A program made the position numbers and the translations under genes. This document shows positions 36,689 through 48,644 of a stretch of DNA of 64,000 nucleotides, piece by piece; positions within the stretch are counted from its first letter, which is position 1; every line of letters begins with the position of its first letter. This DNA is from Toxonevra muliebris (taxonomy: Eukaryota > Arthropoda > Insecta > Diptera > Pallopteridae). The DNA lies in NCBI GenBank assembly GCA_963691655.1, contig CAVNUY010000005.1, forward strand, positions 310,001 to 374,000. The letters run 5' to 3'. Under the pieces are notes generated by a model, which did no database searches, was not told the DNA's origin, and saw only the letters and a list, made by a program, of their open reading frames with translations.

Positions 36689-39600
36689 AGTGTGGCCAAC
36701 TTTTACTTTTCAAAATCCGCTAAAATGACTAAAAAACGCGTATTTTCTTAAAGAGATTAAAACGAAACTTGAATACGAATAAGTAGCTATTTATAGTAAT
36801 TTCCTGCAAACTGGCTACAATCAAATTATTTGTCTTCAACTTAACCAAACACAACTTTAAACAAAACATCTCAGCATCTACTTTTGCATGTTTCCACAAG
36901 TGGGCTAAAAATTGTGTATTACCTACAAATAAAAATCCGAGGTCAACATAATTATCAACATCAAAAGCAACACGCAAAAACAACAAAAAAATACATATAT
37001 TTATTATAACTGTGCGCAATATTAATTTTTTGTCATATTTTGTCTCTGCTTCGCTTTTTCTCCAAACATGTCAGAAACTCGCTCAGCTTCTATAAAACGA
37101 AAAAATTTGGTGTAGAGTAAAAATGGAGTAGGACTCTCTCCGGCTAGTAAATCTATAAAACCTGATGGAAGATACTTATCTGCGGAGTCTATACTCTTGG
37201 AGATGAAACAAATGGGGCACGTATAAAAACCATACACAACATATATGTGATCAGTTCTCTTTAGATTTTGCTAACTTGGAAGATAAAATAATGAGCAAAG
37301 TCAACAAAGAGATTGACACAGTTAAGCAAAGAGTTGATGATGTCGAAAATATGATAACAAGAATAAATGCTGAACTCTTATCGTTTAACTTGTTGAAAAA
37401 TGAGGTTCAACAACTTAGCGAAAAGTGCTTTAATGCTATAAATCATAAGAAAAATGATATTTCGTCCGATGCAGCGCTTTTCGGTGAATTCTAATGAAAA
37501 CCATATTTAACTCGATATGCTATCTGTTGACTTTTTAGCCCCGCAGGTCCGTGACATATTTCAAATTAAGCCAACTACAAGCAGTTCAAACTCGGTTGTC
37601 ATAATAAAATTCTAGACAACTTATGACCGCAGTCGCGTATTTAAAGCTTTCTCGGAGTATAGAAGGAAACATAAGCAGGCCATTATATTGTATGGTGATG
37701 ATGACTCTCAAAATTATGTTTATCTACATGAGAGTTTATCTAAAGAGTCTCGTAAGATTATGCAGACAGCAATAAAATTAAAGCGTGAAAAGAAAATCTT
37801 CAACGCTTTTACATTAAGAGGCACGATATTAATCAGGAAAGAGAAACATAATGAAGCTATTCCTGTGCGTAGTATTGAACATCTTCTTAACTTTGTACAT
37901 GGCGGTGGGCCTGAAAGTGAAGACAAGTCGTCTTTTTTATAAATAGTTTTAGTTTATTGTTATACTTTTTTATGTTTAGATTTAACTCACCCTTTCAAAT
38001 TTGCTTCTTTCTTGATTGTATTAGGAAGTTATCGTGTAAGATGCTAAGTGTTAAACGTTGTGGATATTTTTACTTAGTTGACTTATTATTAGTATTTCGA
38101 GAACCAAATTTTGCTTTGCTATTGAACTTTTATGACAGGTTTGATTAACCCTTTCTCTGGTGGTGTTACTGATAATCACAAAACTTTAGTGAACATTTTT
38201 TGCCAACAATCTAATGGTCTTAAAGTGGTCCATTTCAATGCTAGGAGCTTAAATCCAAATTAACTAGATTATGTTGAGTATATATTTAAAGATTCTACAG
38301 TTTATCAACTATATGCGTTTCTGAGGCATATTTTAATCATGATTTTACAGATGCTATATATAGTCTTAATGATTTTAAACTGATTCGGAATGATAGAAGT
38401 ATAGGGAAGGTTGGGGGCGTTGCAATTTATTTTTAAAAATATCTTAATGCGAGACTACTAAGTCAATCTACCAACTGTCTCAAAAACTTCTTGACGATAT
38501 AGCAACGTGTGGGCTGACCGTGGTTAACACTGACACGCCCACGCGTTTTGCTAATAATGCAAGTCCTAGCCTGTTAGATGTTTTTATTGTCTCTGACATT
38601 AATTCTGTTCTATTTTTTGACCAAATTTCGTTTATTTCTGACCATGATTTAATAATACTCTTGACGTCAATTTTTCTCATAACGCCGAGCCAAAAACGTT
38701 TAACTATTATGATCAATATGAGCTTACTTGCATATGATTTGGAGTGTATTTTGTGGAATGACTGCCATTATTTGTTAACAACAGGTGATAAGCTTGAATT
38801 TTTTGTTGATAATGTTCAGTATATTTTTAAGAAGCAATGTTCCGCTTCGGACTGTCAAAATTGAAAATAGTGCATGTCCTTGGTATACTCTACAAGTAAA
38901 AAATGCGATTAAAGCTCGGAACAAGTTACAATCTAGGTGGAAAAGACGTCAAAATCCTGATAACTGGTCCGCTTACACTGCTGCACGAAATCGAGCTAAT
39001 TTTATAATTCGTCAGGCCAAAAGCAATTTTTGTAGTTCTGAACTATGTTCTTAGCACGTTTGGCGTCTACAAACATGAAGAGTCTGAATGCCGCCTAGAA
39101 ACTAATCAGGTTAATGATTATTTCTTATCGTCGGTATCCAGTAACAGTGTGGGTTTTACTTCTCAAAGTTTTGTAGAGCAACCCTTCCAATTTTCTGCTG
39201 TTAATGAGCACGACGTGTTTAATTGTGTCATGGGCATTAAGTCCAATGCAGTAGGTGTGGATGGTATTTCCCCCAAATTCTTGAAAATTATTTTACTTTA
39301 CGTCATTTCTCCCCTTACACACATAATGAATCACTGCTTTACGTGCTCGTGTTTTCCAAAAATGTGAAAGTGCAGCATTGTGATTCCACTGGCCAAAAAA
39401 TCAAACCCGTCAAACTTACAAGATTTTCGTCCTATAAGTATTTTGCCAGCTTTATCCAAGGTATTTGAAAACTTAACAGCAACTCAAATTTCAAACCACA
39501 TTAATGACAAAAAGTTACTGAATCCTCTTCAATTTGGCTTCAGACCAGGGCACAGCTGCTCTACGACTATGGTAAAGATTATGGACGACATTCGTGTATC

Positions 39601-41011
39601 CTATGATGACAACTTAATGACATTACTTTGTCTTTTAGACTTCTCTAAGGCATTTGATAGTGTGAATCATTGCTTGCTAATTAATAAGCTCAAACACTTT
39701 TTTGGTTTCTCTGACAATGCTTAAAGACTATTAGAGTGCAATATGTAAAGGCTGGGACACTGTATCAGACGTAAAGTCTATCCGTTCAGGTGTTCCGCAA
39801 GGATCTGTTCTTGGTCCTTTTCTTTTTTCCATCTTTTTGGACGACATTTTTTCTGTTTGTAACTATGTGACAATGCATGCGTATGCTGATGATATTCAAT
39901 TATATATATCACATCGCATTGGCCTCGTTGACGATTTATGCTGCAGGGTTAATGAAGATCTTGACGCAATTTTTGAATGGACTCAAAAGAATGATCTTTG
40001 TCTTAATGCCAGTAAACAAGGACAAAATTATATTTGACATTCCACCTCTCTTTGTAGGTGGTGTGCAGCTTGAGTTTGTGGAGAAAATTCAAAACTTAGG
40101 TATTGTAATTAACTCCACGCTAACTTGTTCTAGACACATTAATAATGTAGTGAGTAGAGTTTATTATGTACTTCGAAATCTACGCCTGCAAATTTCACTC
40201 CCATGGCAACAAAGAAGTTACTTGTAAAACAATAATTTTATCCCTCTTATTACTTATTCTAAGCTCGTTTATTGCAAACTTGACTCTCAATCGCTTCATA
40301 ATTTGGAGATCGCTTTTAATTATGCGACCAGATATGTATTTGGCCTTAAAAAATTTGACCACATTACCAGCTGGCGAAAAGAAATACTTGGCTGTAACTT
40401 GGTCGATTACCTGCATAAACTGATAACTACGAAAACTCCAAATTATCTACATTGTAAATTAAAATTTGCCCAATCCAGTCGTACTAAGCAGTTTATATTA
40501 CCATGCTCTAAGTATCTAACCACTAGCCGTCTATTTTTCTTTAACACCATCAGAATTCCCTGCCTGTTCAGATTTGATCAATAAATAGCATAGCAAAATT
40601 TAAACATTATATATATGATTACTTTTGTGTAAACTCCCAATAGTTTTTTTTTTTTTTTAAATTTAAATTTATTTTTAAGTTCTAATCTCCAAATACCAAA
40701 ATTATTATACTTAATGTTGTACAAAAAAGAACATATTCTTAATGTACTAACGTTTTCTTTTTAAATAAATAAATTGAAATTGAAAAGCGTTAAACTTTTT
40801 CCCTTATAAAAGTGCGAGAAAACTCAATATATTTAAACTTTATCATTAACACAGGCACACATCTGATACTTCTAGTCATTGAAAATTTCTTCGATTTTTC
40901 GAAGATATTTTAAATTGAAAAAACAGGCTGAGCGCTAAATCACTTTTTTTCTGCGTTTTAATTTTCAAAAAACACTAAAATCAGCGGGAAAAGCGCTGAG
41001 TTGGCCACACT
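36689..41011. mobile_element. TIR-bounded element in copy B, host of a LINE
   Basis: Same element as 28387-33462, with identical AGTGTGGCCAACT ends. It is shorter because it lacks the 171-bp segment near the left end and the antisense LINE. Confidence 0.6.
37068..40786 (+). mobile_element. Jockey/CR1-type LINE in copy B, inactive
   Basis: The same LINE as in copy A, with the endonuclease-RT linker that A lost: 38785-39054 encodes ACPWYTLQVKNAIKARNKLQ and WSAYTAARNRANFIIRQAKS. ORF1 parts are at 37276-37494 and 37688-37942, and RT parts at 39149-39724 and about 39770-40020 (AYADDIQLY). B has GVDGISPKFLK at 39257-39289 where A has GVYGIS. The B reading is the family consensus, so A mutated there. 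Stops shared with A predate the duplication. Confidence 0.85.
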
Positions 41012-42605
41012 AGCAATATATAATAATGTCTTTTGTGTGTTTGCATGTTTTATATTCACCTTTGTCGGTATTTCTTTTTTGTTGTATATTTATTTTTTTC
41101 CACCACATCGATAAAAAAAAAATATATTGAAATAAAAAAAAAATATTTGGTCCCGCTTTAAGCGGGACTCGAACTTACTATTTCGCAACTCTTTCTTACA
41201 TCCACTACTTTACCTTCCCTCCTAACCAAATCATCCACACAACACCATTATGAAATACTCTGATCAAATTAGTAATATGTAGTTACATTCATGCAAATGA
41301 AAAAGAATTTCAAATGCAAAGCTCTACGCTTTCTTTTCTGCTTTGTGTTTGTGTAGTGGAAATCACAACGAGCGAAGTAAAAAAATATTTGGTTTTGATT
41401 CTAGGAAAAATATAAATATTTACGATACAAATGTAAGGGAAATAAATTTTTAATATAAAAATGCATTTTACAGATAAACTATTAACTTTAGATATATGCC
41501 ACCACTGACTTTATTTTAGCAAACGATAACATCTATAATCTTTCTATACATAATTTTTATGTACCTCTTATAGTTTAGCAGCATTTTGCATTAAGTAGCT
41601 AAATTTTATAAAAAAGCTGACTTTGGTCCAAATAATGGCCTATATTAAAGAAACTATTTGAAATTAACTTAAAATAAATATCGACTTAACTCGGCAAATA
41701 TCCAAAGCAATTACATACTAAATTTCATGACAATTCGTTGCGAAATATAGAAACCCATTAGGACTAAACATTTAACAGAGCTCTATTTTATATATATACA
41801 TATATATAGATATAGATTATTTATTAAAAAAAAGGCATTAGACAATAAACAAATTAACTAAATTTATTGAAATTATTTTAGTGTCAAGCACCGCTTCCAC
41901 TGTTTCGTAGTATTTCACATTTTGAAAAGAGTTTGAAATTCGTTCGCAATTGAAATATCCACTTATTATAATGTTGACATGTTCATATATTATTTTTACA
42001 TGTTAAGTTGCTTAATTTAATTGTATTTTTGAAACTGTCGCAGCTTTCAAGCTATTCCGTTTTACATTTTTTGGTTGTATATATACACGTACTTGCCGTA
42101 CTACTGTATATAGAGCCTATAACAATGTACCCCAGTACCAAATTTGATGAAGTTCGGAAGAACTCATCATACGTTAGCATTTAATTCAGAGTTTAATTTG
42201 GTTATGTGATGTAGCCAAGAATACACGATACGTTAGCAGGTGGGGTCAAGTATGTTTTCCAAAAGTTGGCGACTTTGTTTATTAATTAATTAATTAAAAA
42301 TCATAATGAATCTAAAAACATGATTGGCAAAGTGAATCGGCATTAATCGCTTAAATATGGAAAACACACTTGCCCTATCTAGAATTTTTCACATATAACA
42401 TATGGAATTACCGCTCAGATTTACTTCCTTTCCCACATTATTCCACTCTTTTTCTATTATATCTTTCCTTGAATATTCTTGCAGGGTATAATTATACAAC
42501 CATTGATGTTTCTAAACTTCTACAACAAATTTGATGTTGTCGGCGTGCTCTGCCATTTCTATTTTTGTTAGAAATTTATAATAGGTTTTCCTTACGCACT
42601 GTGCG

Positions 42606-42896
42606 TAGGGGTTGAGCAAAGCTCAATTTGTAGGTTTTGTAATGAGGAAGACGAATCATCAGAACATATTTTAGCTCAATGTGGAGCACTGATCCACAAA
42701 AGAAGGAAATGTCTGGGCATGCACGAAGTGCCCAGTACAGAACTAGCATCCATAGCTCCGGGCTCAATACTCAAATTTTTGAGGGAAACTGGACTGGATG
42801 AGGTACTCTAGGCAGATTAGACTAGATAGAAAGAGGGACGTACAATAGATCTTATAGGTCGCGGTACAACGACAGAAACCTCTATAATAATACAAT
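42606..42896 (+). mobile_element. LOA-like LINE 3' fragment inserted only in copy B, with TSD
   Basis: A 5'-truncated, ~291-bp piece encodes GVEQSSICRFCNEEDESSEH and the following C-terminus to a stop, then a 3' UTR with an AATACAATA tail. It is flanked by CGCACTGTGCG at 42595-42605 and again at 42898-42908; one extra A makes 11 or 12 bp ambiguous. Copy A has a single CGCACTGTGCG at about 35047, the empty site. The sequence is very similar to the minus-strand 3' fragment at 7741-8045. Confidence 0.95.
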
Positions 42897-42964
42897 ACGC
42901 ACTGTGCGGCAAAGTATTCTTGTAAAAAAAATTCACTTACCTGTATTTAAATTTTTTTATTAAG

Positions 42965-43800
42965 AAAATTATAATTTAATTTTCCTATTTTCCTTTCCAT
43001 TTTTAGAAGTGATTTATAAGTTACTGTTTGGTGATCATAATTAGTAACTAGTTTCTTTTCAGTATCGTTGTGTTACATCAACGATGTTTGTCATGTTTTG
43101 ACTATACGGCCTTTATGGTTCATTATATGCCTTTTTATTATTGATTGCAACATTATATCTTCATTTAAAGTTTTCACAATCACTTGTACAAGAATCAAAT
43201 TTTCCGAAATTACCTTGTACTCATCACTAAGAACTTTACAATATTGAAACTCTCGTGTAAAAAACGTCAAAACTAATCGAGTCTCGTTTAAAAATACTTG
43301 AATGAATTTGTGGTTATGTCTATTTACCCTAATATAATGGCTCATCAAAACTATTGTTCACAAAATGTAATTGAATTCATTTTAAACAAATCTATTCTGA
43401 AAATCTTCTACCTTTTTTCACGAATTCTCGCTGAAATGCTTGAGCACAACCGCGCAGTTTTTATAATCGAATCAGAAATATGTAATGCGTGGCGCAGTTG
43501 CCAAATAATAGATCCGCCACCAATGCCATCTATTAAAAATAGTCCGAAGTGGCTTTAGAAATGAATGCTCATTCATTGGTGGCATTAAGTGCATTCCCAT
43601 ACAAAACGCAAATTTCTTTTTTTCGATTTTCCTTAAACCACGACAGTATTAAGACGAACAAAACGAAAAAGAAAGAATCATCCACATCGGCCGAGTCGAT
43701 GCCAGTGCTGGCATGCCAATTGAGAATACGTACTGTCAAAAAACAGAAAAATTGTATTTGTGACGTAGGCGTCCCGCCAATTATCATGCCAATTCAATGA
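42965..43800. other. Unique DNA between segment B and the Helitron-like end
   Basis: Frames at 43298-43558 and 43549-43800 (plus) and 43091-43348 (minus) show no recognisable motif. If the Helitron-like 3' end at 43924 is real, part of this stretch could be its interior; I could not locate a 5' TC end. Confidence 0.3.
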
Positions 43801-43924
43801 TTCGATTTTGATCGGAGACTGGCACGCTCATATAGATATATCTCTTGCAAAAGTTTTAGTTGTTGTAATTCATTACCCCTACTTTGCCAGGTCCTGACAA
43901 CTAAGCTGGGTGAAGTCCAGCTAG
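43801..43924 (+). mobile_element. Helitron-like 3' terminus, includes module M inverted
   Basis: The segment ends AGCTGG-GTGAAGT-CCAGCT-AG, a 6-bp stem hairpin (43904-43909 with 43917-43922) overlapping a terminal CTAG (43921-43924). Immediately after it TACCTTATAAAACC matches segments A (27707) and B (36009), where the preceding bases are GAAATA. Insertion was therefore between A and T with no target duplication, as in Helitrons. Module M lies just inside this end. The hairpin is closer to the terminus than in canonical Helitrons, so a Helentron-like element is also possible. Confidence 0.5.
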
Positions 43925-45177
43925 TACCTTATAAAACCCGGGTGGAACAGTGACTAACCTAAGTCTACCCATACTTTACCCACCAAGTTCTATTGACAAA
44001 TCATATTGTCATTCCAAATCTTAGAACTGCACTACAAATAGTTTCTAAGATATACAATAATGAAAATTCAGGCTATATGGAAAGTTCCTCGCCGTCTTTT
44101 TCAATCCTAACCACATTTTTTTTTGTGGCGTGGTTTTGTCAACCAACGTGGGTAAATGGTTCTGGAAATATATATAAAAGCATTAGAGTTGAACGGAAAA
44201 GGCCACGCCATATTTTTTCATGAAATGCCAAAATAACGTTTTTTCGAGACGTGCCACAAATGAATACTGAGATATTCCATAGCTAAAACTGAGATTATAT
44301 AGGAGATGCAATGTCCCCCTTTTCAATTTCACAGACCTTTTTCCTGTGGCATTATATTGCCGAAAATTATCTGAGTTATTGATGGGCATATGTCCATGAA
44401 TAATAGTATGAAAAAAAATAATTATTTGTATAAAAAAGAATCACTTGGTCCACCTGTAGTTCAATTCGAACTCGCGCCACCAAAAAAACACCGGAATTCC
44501 TCTGCACAACCAAAACTTTACACTTCTTTTTAACTCACACAGCCACACACATTTATAAAATATCGCGATCACATTAGTAATATGTATCTGATAATGTATT
44601 ATGTCTGTTTGCATGCTTTATATTTACCTTTGTCTTTATTTCTTGTGTATTTATAGTTTTACACAAAAATAAAAAAAATAAATAAATGTTGTGAGATTTG
44701 ACCCACTATTCAAAAAAACTATTTCCAGCATCCACTACTACTTTACCCTACTCCTTCTAACCAACTCATCTACACAACACTATGAAGTGCTGTGACCAAA
44801 TTAGTAATATGTAGTTATAGTACATTCATGGAAATGAAAAAGAATTTAAAACAGAAAGCCCTCACGTATTCTTTTCGGGTTAGTGTTTGTGTAGTGGAAA
44901 TCGCAGGGAGTGAAATAAAAAAAAATTTGGGTTTGATTCTAGGAAAAAGAAATATATTTTCAGTAACAAATGTAAGGGGAATGAATTTTTAATATAAAAA
45001 TGCAATATACAGGTAAACTATTAATTTTATATATGTGCCACCACTGACTTTATATTAGCAAACGATAAGATCTATAATCTTTCCATACATAATTTTAATG
45101 TACCTCTTTTAGTTTAAGCATTGCGAAATATAGTAACCTATTAGGACTAAACATTTAACAGCGCTCTATTTTATATA
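43925..45177. repeat. Diverged repeat copy C (left part)
   Basis: Homologous to 27707-28382 joined to about 33466-34245 of segment A, without the TIR element and LINE. It shows many substitutions and small indels, so it is much older than the A/B split. It is interrupted at 45178 by a Tc1-type element within the sequence CTCTATTTTATATA that also ends the unit in A, B and D. Confidence 0.75.
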
Positions 45178-46806
45178 CACACATGCTCAAAATAATAGTT
45201 ACACATTAGAATTCTAACTTCAACAATACAGAAAATTATTTTTATTTAACATTTTCAAAACAAAACAAACCCACATTATTTCTTTGATTTTATACATATG
45301 AAAAAAAAAAAAATAATTTCTTTAATATATAGTGTAAAGTACAAAAGTTGAGATCGATAAATATTTATTTTGCCTAAATCGCCTGCTCATAAAAATAGGT
45401 ACACTTATGCTTTATAGAAAAGTACAAAAAAAATTAACAACGGTAAGAATAGTTTTGTATATATTTTTAATTATCTATCTAATAACCTGTATATTCACCC
45501 CCATGTTGGACTACTTTCACGATTCTTTTCGGCATGCTGTTGATTAAAGTCTGACAGGATTGCTTGAGTATGTCGTACCACATTTTTCGAACAAATTGTC
45601 ACAACTTCCTCCTTGTTTTGAAAAAATTTGCTTGGACAATTTGTTTTTCAACTCTCCCCACAGGTTTTCTATCGGTTTCAAGTCAGGGGACTCAACAACA
45701 AATCGACTTAATGGTCCTCAAAGTATTTTTTTTACCAGCATGGGATGTGCTTTGGGTCGTTATATTGCTAAAGGACTCAATGCAAAGGCATGTTTTTCTC
45801 AGAATAGGGTAGCATCACATTTTCCAATTGTTCCTCTTATTCGGCGACAGTTATTTTATTTGTTGTTAGGTATATAGGACATATCGATGAAAGGTAACAC
45901 TCCACACCATAATACTTCTACCTCCATGCTTCATTGTTTTGTTTTTTTGTTAAACAAACATGAAACATCTTTGCCTTTAAGGCGTCGAACATTCCTTTCT
46001 TTATCGCTTCCAAAGAGATTTACCTTAGTTTCGTCACACCATAAAATATTTCTTCATTGTTGTTTGCTTTCAGGTTTTTTTTTTATAATTTAGCCTCATA
46101 TACAATATTTTTTTTTTGCGTTAAGGGAACTTTTTTGGCTATTCATCCTGGTGGGTTGACTTTTTATAGCCGCCACCAAATTATTTCAGCACTAACCTCG
46201 TTTCCAATTTTTACTGCAATCGCCTTTAATAACTTAAATGGGTTCTTTCTGCATTAGGTGACTATATGTCGATCAAGCGTTGTGTTCGTTTTTGAAGGCC
46301 TACCTTCGATTTTCTCTTTTTTTATCACATTTCTGACAAAATTATGGGATATGTTAGTAAGTTCACCCATGCACCGAAGAAATTTCCCATATTTTCTCGA
46401 GTTGGAAACCGATCGGGGGTTTTTCGTCGGTACGATGTGATTTACGACCCATATGAATAAGAATTTCCATTATCAATTCATGTCGTTTTGCAAAAAATTT
46501 TAGAGAAAGCTTACCGTTCTTTAAAAAAAAAATCCGAAAAAAATGTAATATTAACTTTTATTAAAATGTATTAAATTACACTTGTAGGTGTAACTATTAT
46601 TTTGAGCAAGCCAATTTGTAGTTCATTCACAGAAAGTTCAAGTAAATCATATATTGAGGATTTACACTTTCTATTTTATTGACAACAGCGTTGCTAGATT
46701 ATGCTGTTTATATTTCCGCAATTTACCGTTTAAATTTCCAAAAAAGTTGCGTAGAGGAGCTAAAATGAATAGTTATGAAGTGTAACTATTATTTTGAGCA
46801 GGTGTG
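45178..46806 (-). mobile_element. Tc1-type transposon with IR/DR ends, inactive
   Basis: Outer ends are CACACATGCTCAAAATAA on the left and, reverse complemented, CACACCTGCTCAAAATAA on the right, both next to TA. The binding-site-like core GCTCAAAATAATAGTTACAC occurs four times. It is outer left at 45185-45204, inner left (variant) at 45385-45404, inner right at 46588-46607 and outer right at 46780-46799. Spacings of 200 and 192 bp match the IR/DR layout of Tc1-type elements such as Minos or Sleeping Beauty. The interior encodes a decayed transposase on the minus strand. Confidence 0.8.
45515..46440 (-). pseudogene. Tc1-type transposase remnant
   Basis: On the minus strand, fragments WCDETKVNLFGSDKERNVRR (first catalytic Asp region), MEVEVLWCGVLPF, and SPDLKPIENLWGELKNKLSK (third catalytic motif, DLxPIENxW) appear in the expected order across several frames. 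The QQDND-type second motif is not readable. Multiple stops show that it is inactive. Confidence 0.75.
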
Positions 46807-46904
46807 TATATAGAAGATATATATAAATATTTGTAAATAAACAATTTTTCCATGACCAAATTGATAGCATACTATATTTTTATATTTATGTGATGAAAAT
46901 ATAA
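46807..46904. repeat. Right part of repeat copy C
   Basis: The AT-rich continuation TATAGAAGATATATATAAAT corresponds to the TATATAGATATAG tract following the unit in A and B. Confidence 0.4.
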
Positions 46905-47690
46905 TATTTGCATATTGTATATATTGTCGTTGTAGGTATTTTTGTTGTATATTTCCTTTTTTTCCACCACTCCGATGAAATACAGAAAAGAAAAAACAAA
47001 AAAAAAAAAAAGGAAAAAAAAGAAAAAAAAAAGAATATAAGAAAAAAACAACTGATTACTATTAGTGGGATTGAAACTCAATACATCCTCTCTAATTCCT
47101 TTTACTTTCTTTAACCTTCACTTTAACACTCTCATCCACACACCACTATCTAAAATCACGATCAAATTAGTAATATATAGTTACATTCATTCAAATGAAG
47201 AATCATATAAAACGAAAGCCCGCATTCTATTGTTTTGTGTTTGTGTGGTGAAAATCAAAATCATTGTTATTAGTTCTAGGAAAAACGTAGATATTTACGA
47301 TAACAAATGTAAAGAGAACAAATTTTCAATATAATGCATTTTACAGCTAAACTATTAACTTTAGATGTATGCCACCACTGACTTTATTTCAGCAATCGAT
47401 AAGATCTATAATCTTTCGATACATAATTTTTATATACCTCTTATAGTTTAAGCAGCATTTTGCATTAAGTAGCTAAATTTTTTGAAAAAAATGGCTTTGG
47501 TTCAAATATCGATCTATATTAAAGAAACTATTTGAAATTAACTTAAAATAAATATCAACTTAACTCGACAAATGTCCAAAGCAATTACATACGAAATTTC
47601 ATGACAATTCGTTGCGAAATATAGAAACCTATTAGGACTAAACATTTACCAGCCTCTATTTTATATATATATAGATAGATAGAAGATAGA
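46905..47690. repeat. Diverged repeat copy D
   Basis: Homologous to about 33491-34245 of segment A: TTGTTGTATATTTCC, CACGATCAAATTAGTAATAT, GCCACCACTGACTTTATTT, AACCTATTAGGACTAAACAT. It lacks the left half of the unit. A lysine-coding A-rich tract at about 46985-47050 is a simple repeat, not a gene. Confidence 0.7.
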
Positions 47691-47799
47691 TATTCGATTA
47701 TAAAAACTAATATTTTGACAAGTAAGACGGACTTCGACAATTGAAGGGGTGTAAGTCTAAAGGGTCTAATCGCAAATACCCGAACACACGTATGGATAT

Positions 47800-48600
47800 T
47801 TTGCGCTTTAATTTGGCTACGCTTACCAGTTGGACGGAAAGGAGAGGTCTATAGATAAACCCCGAAAAAACAGAGTTTATCCTCTTCTCTAAGAAAACTA
47901 GACTTCCTATAGTCTCCCCGCTAATTTATAATGTTGTGGAAATTCCTATAAAGAGAAGGTCAAATATTTAGGACTCGTATTAGACAGGAAACCTTATATC
48001 GAGGAAGGAATTAGGAAGTCCAACGTTGTTTTGTACATATGCAAAAAAGCGATTGGAATAAGGTGGGTGCTATCTCCAAAAGTTATGTACTGGCTTTACA
48101 TTTCGGTGCTCAGGCCTATATTGTTATATGGGATACGGTTATGGTGGCCATTTACTCAGAAATCAAGTTACGAGAAAATTCTGAGCAATATCCAAAGAAC
48201 AGCTTTTCTGTGTATTTCAGGTGCTTTAAGGACTACTCCAACCAAAGCATTGGAAGTGCACCTGCCTGTGCTAGACCTCGTAGGATAACAAATGGCCGCC
48301 GCATCAATTTTTATACAGACGGATCCAATATTGACGTTAGAGTTGGCTTTGGAGTTTTCTCAAAGAACTAGGACTGGAACTAGCGATAAAAGAGGTAGCC
48401 GTTTACTTAGGTAGGCACGTCGTAACAAATTATTTTATAGTATTATAAATATATACTCGGACAGCCAGACGGCTATAAAACCAATGAATTCGGTGGCACT
48501 AAAATCAAAGGTAGCTCAGGATTGCCTGGCAGAGGACAGAGGCAATATTGGCATACCTATTGCCACTTGTAAACTAATACTGAAGAATAGGGTCGTGCAT
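47800..48600 (+). mobile_element. LOA-like LINE remnant (RT tail and RNase H)
   Basis: Frames encode GLININPEKTEFILFSKKT-like sequence, KYLGLVLDRKPY, LSPKVMYWLYISVLRPILLY with the next residues GIRLWWPF, then ISGALRTTPTKALEVHLPV. RNase H motifs FYTDGSNIDVRVGFGVFSK and YSDSQTAIKPMNSVALKSK follow. This is the LOA order. Frameshifts are present. A T-run at 48618-48642 lies beyond it. Confidence 0.75.
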
Positions 48601-48613
48601 AAGGCCTTTTTGG

Positions 48614-48617
<4 letters not shown>

Positions 48618-48642
<25 letters not shown>
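48618..48642. repeat. Poly-T run
   Basis: An uninterrupted T tract. It could be the A-tail of a minus-strand retroelement, but no adjoining element on that strand was recognised. Confidence 0.6.

Positions 48643-48644
<2 letters not shown>

Larger units (their letters stand above)
35374..42964. repeat. Tandem segment B (7.59 kb)
   Basis: Direct duplicate of 27072-35135 with the same layout. B retains the LINE sequence 38753-39086 that A lost and lacks A's 171-bp segment (junction at 36796, TAG microhomology). It carries its own LOA-like insertion at 42606-42896. Confidence 0.9.

Noticed and set aside
43298..43800. Plus-strand frames between segment B and copy C as possible genes
   Set aside because: Short, overlapping frames on both strands without motifs or splice logic.
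46908..47114. Lysine-rich plus-strand frame
   Set aside because: It is the translation of an AAG/AAA simple repeat within repeat copy D.
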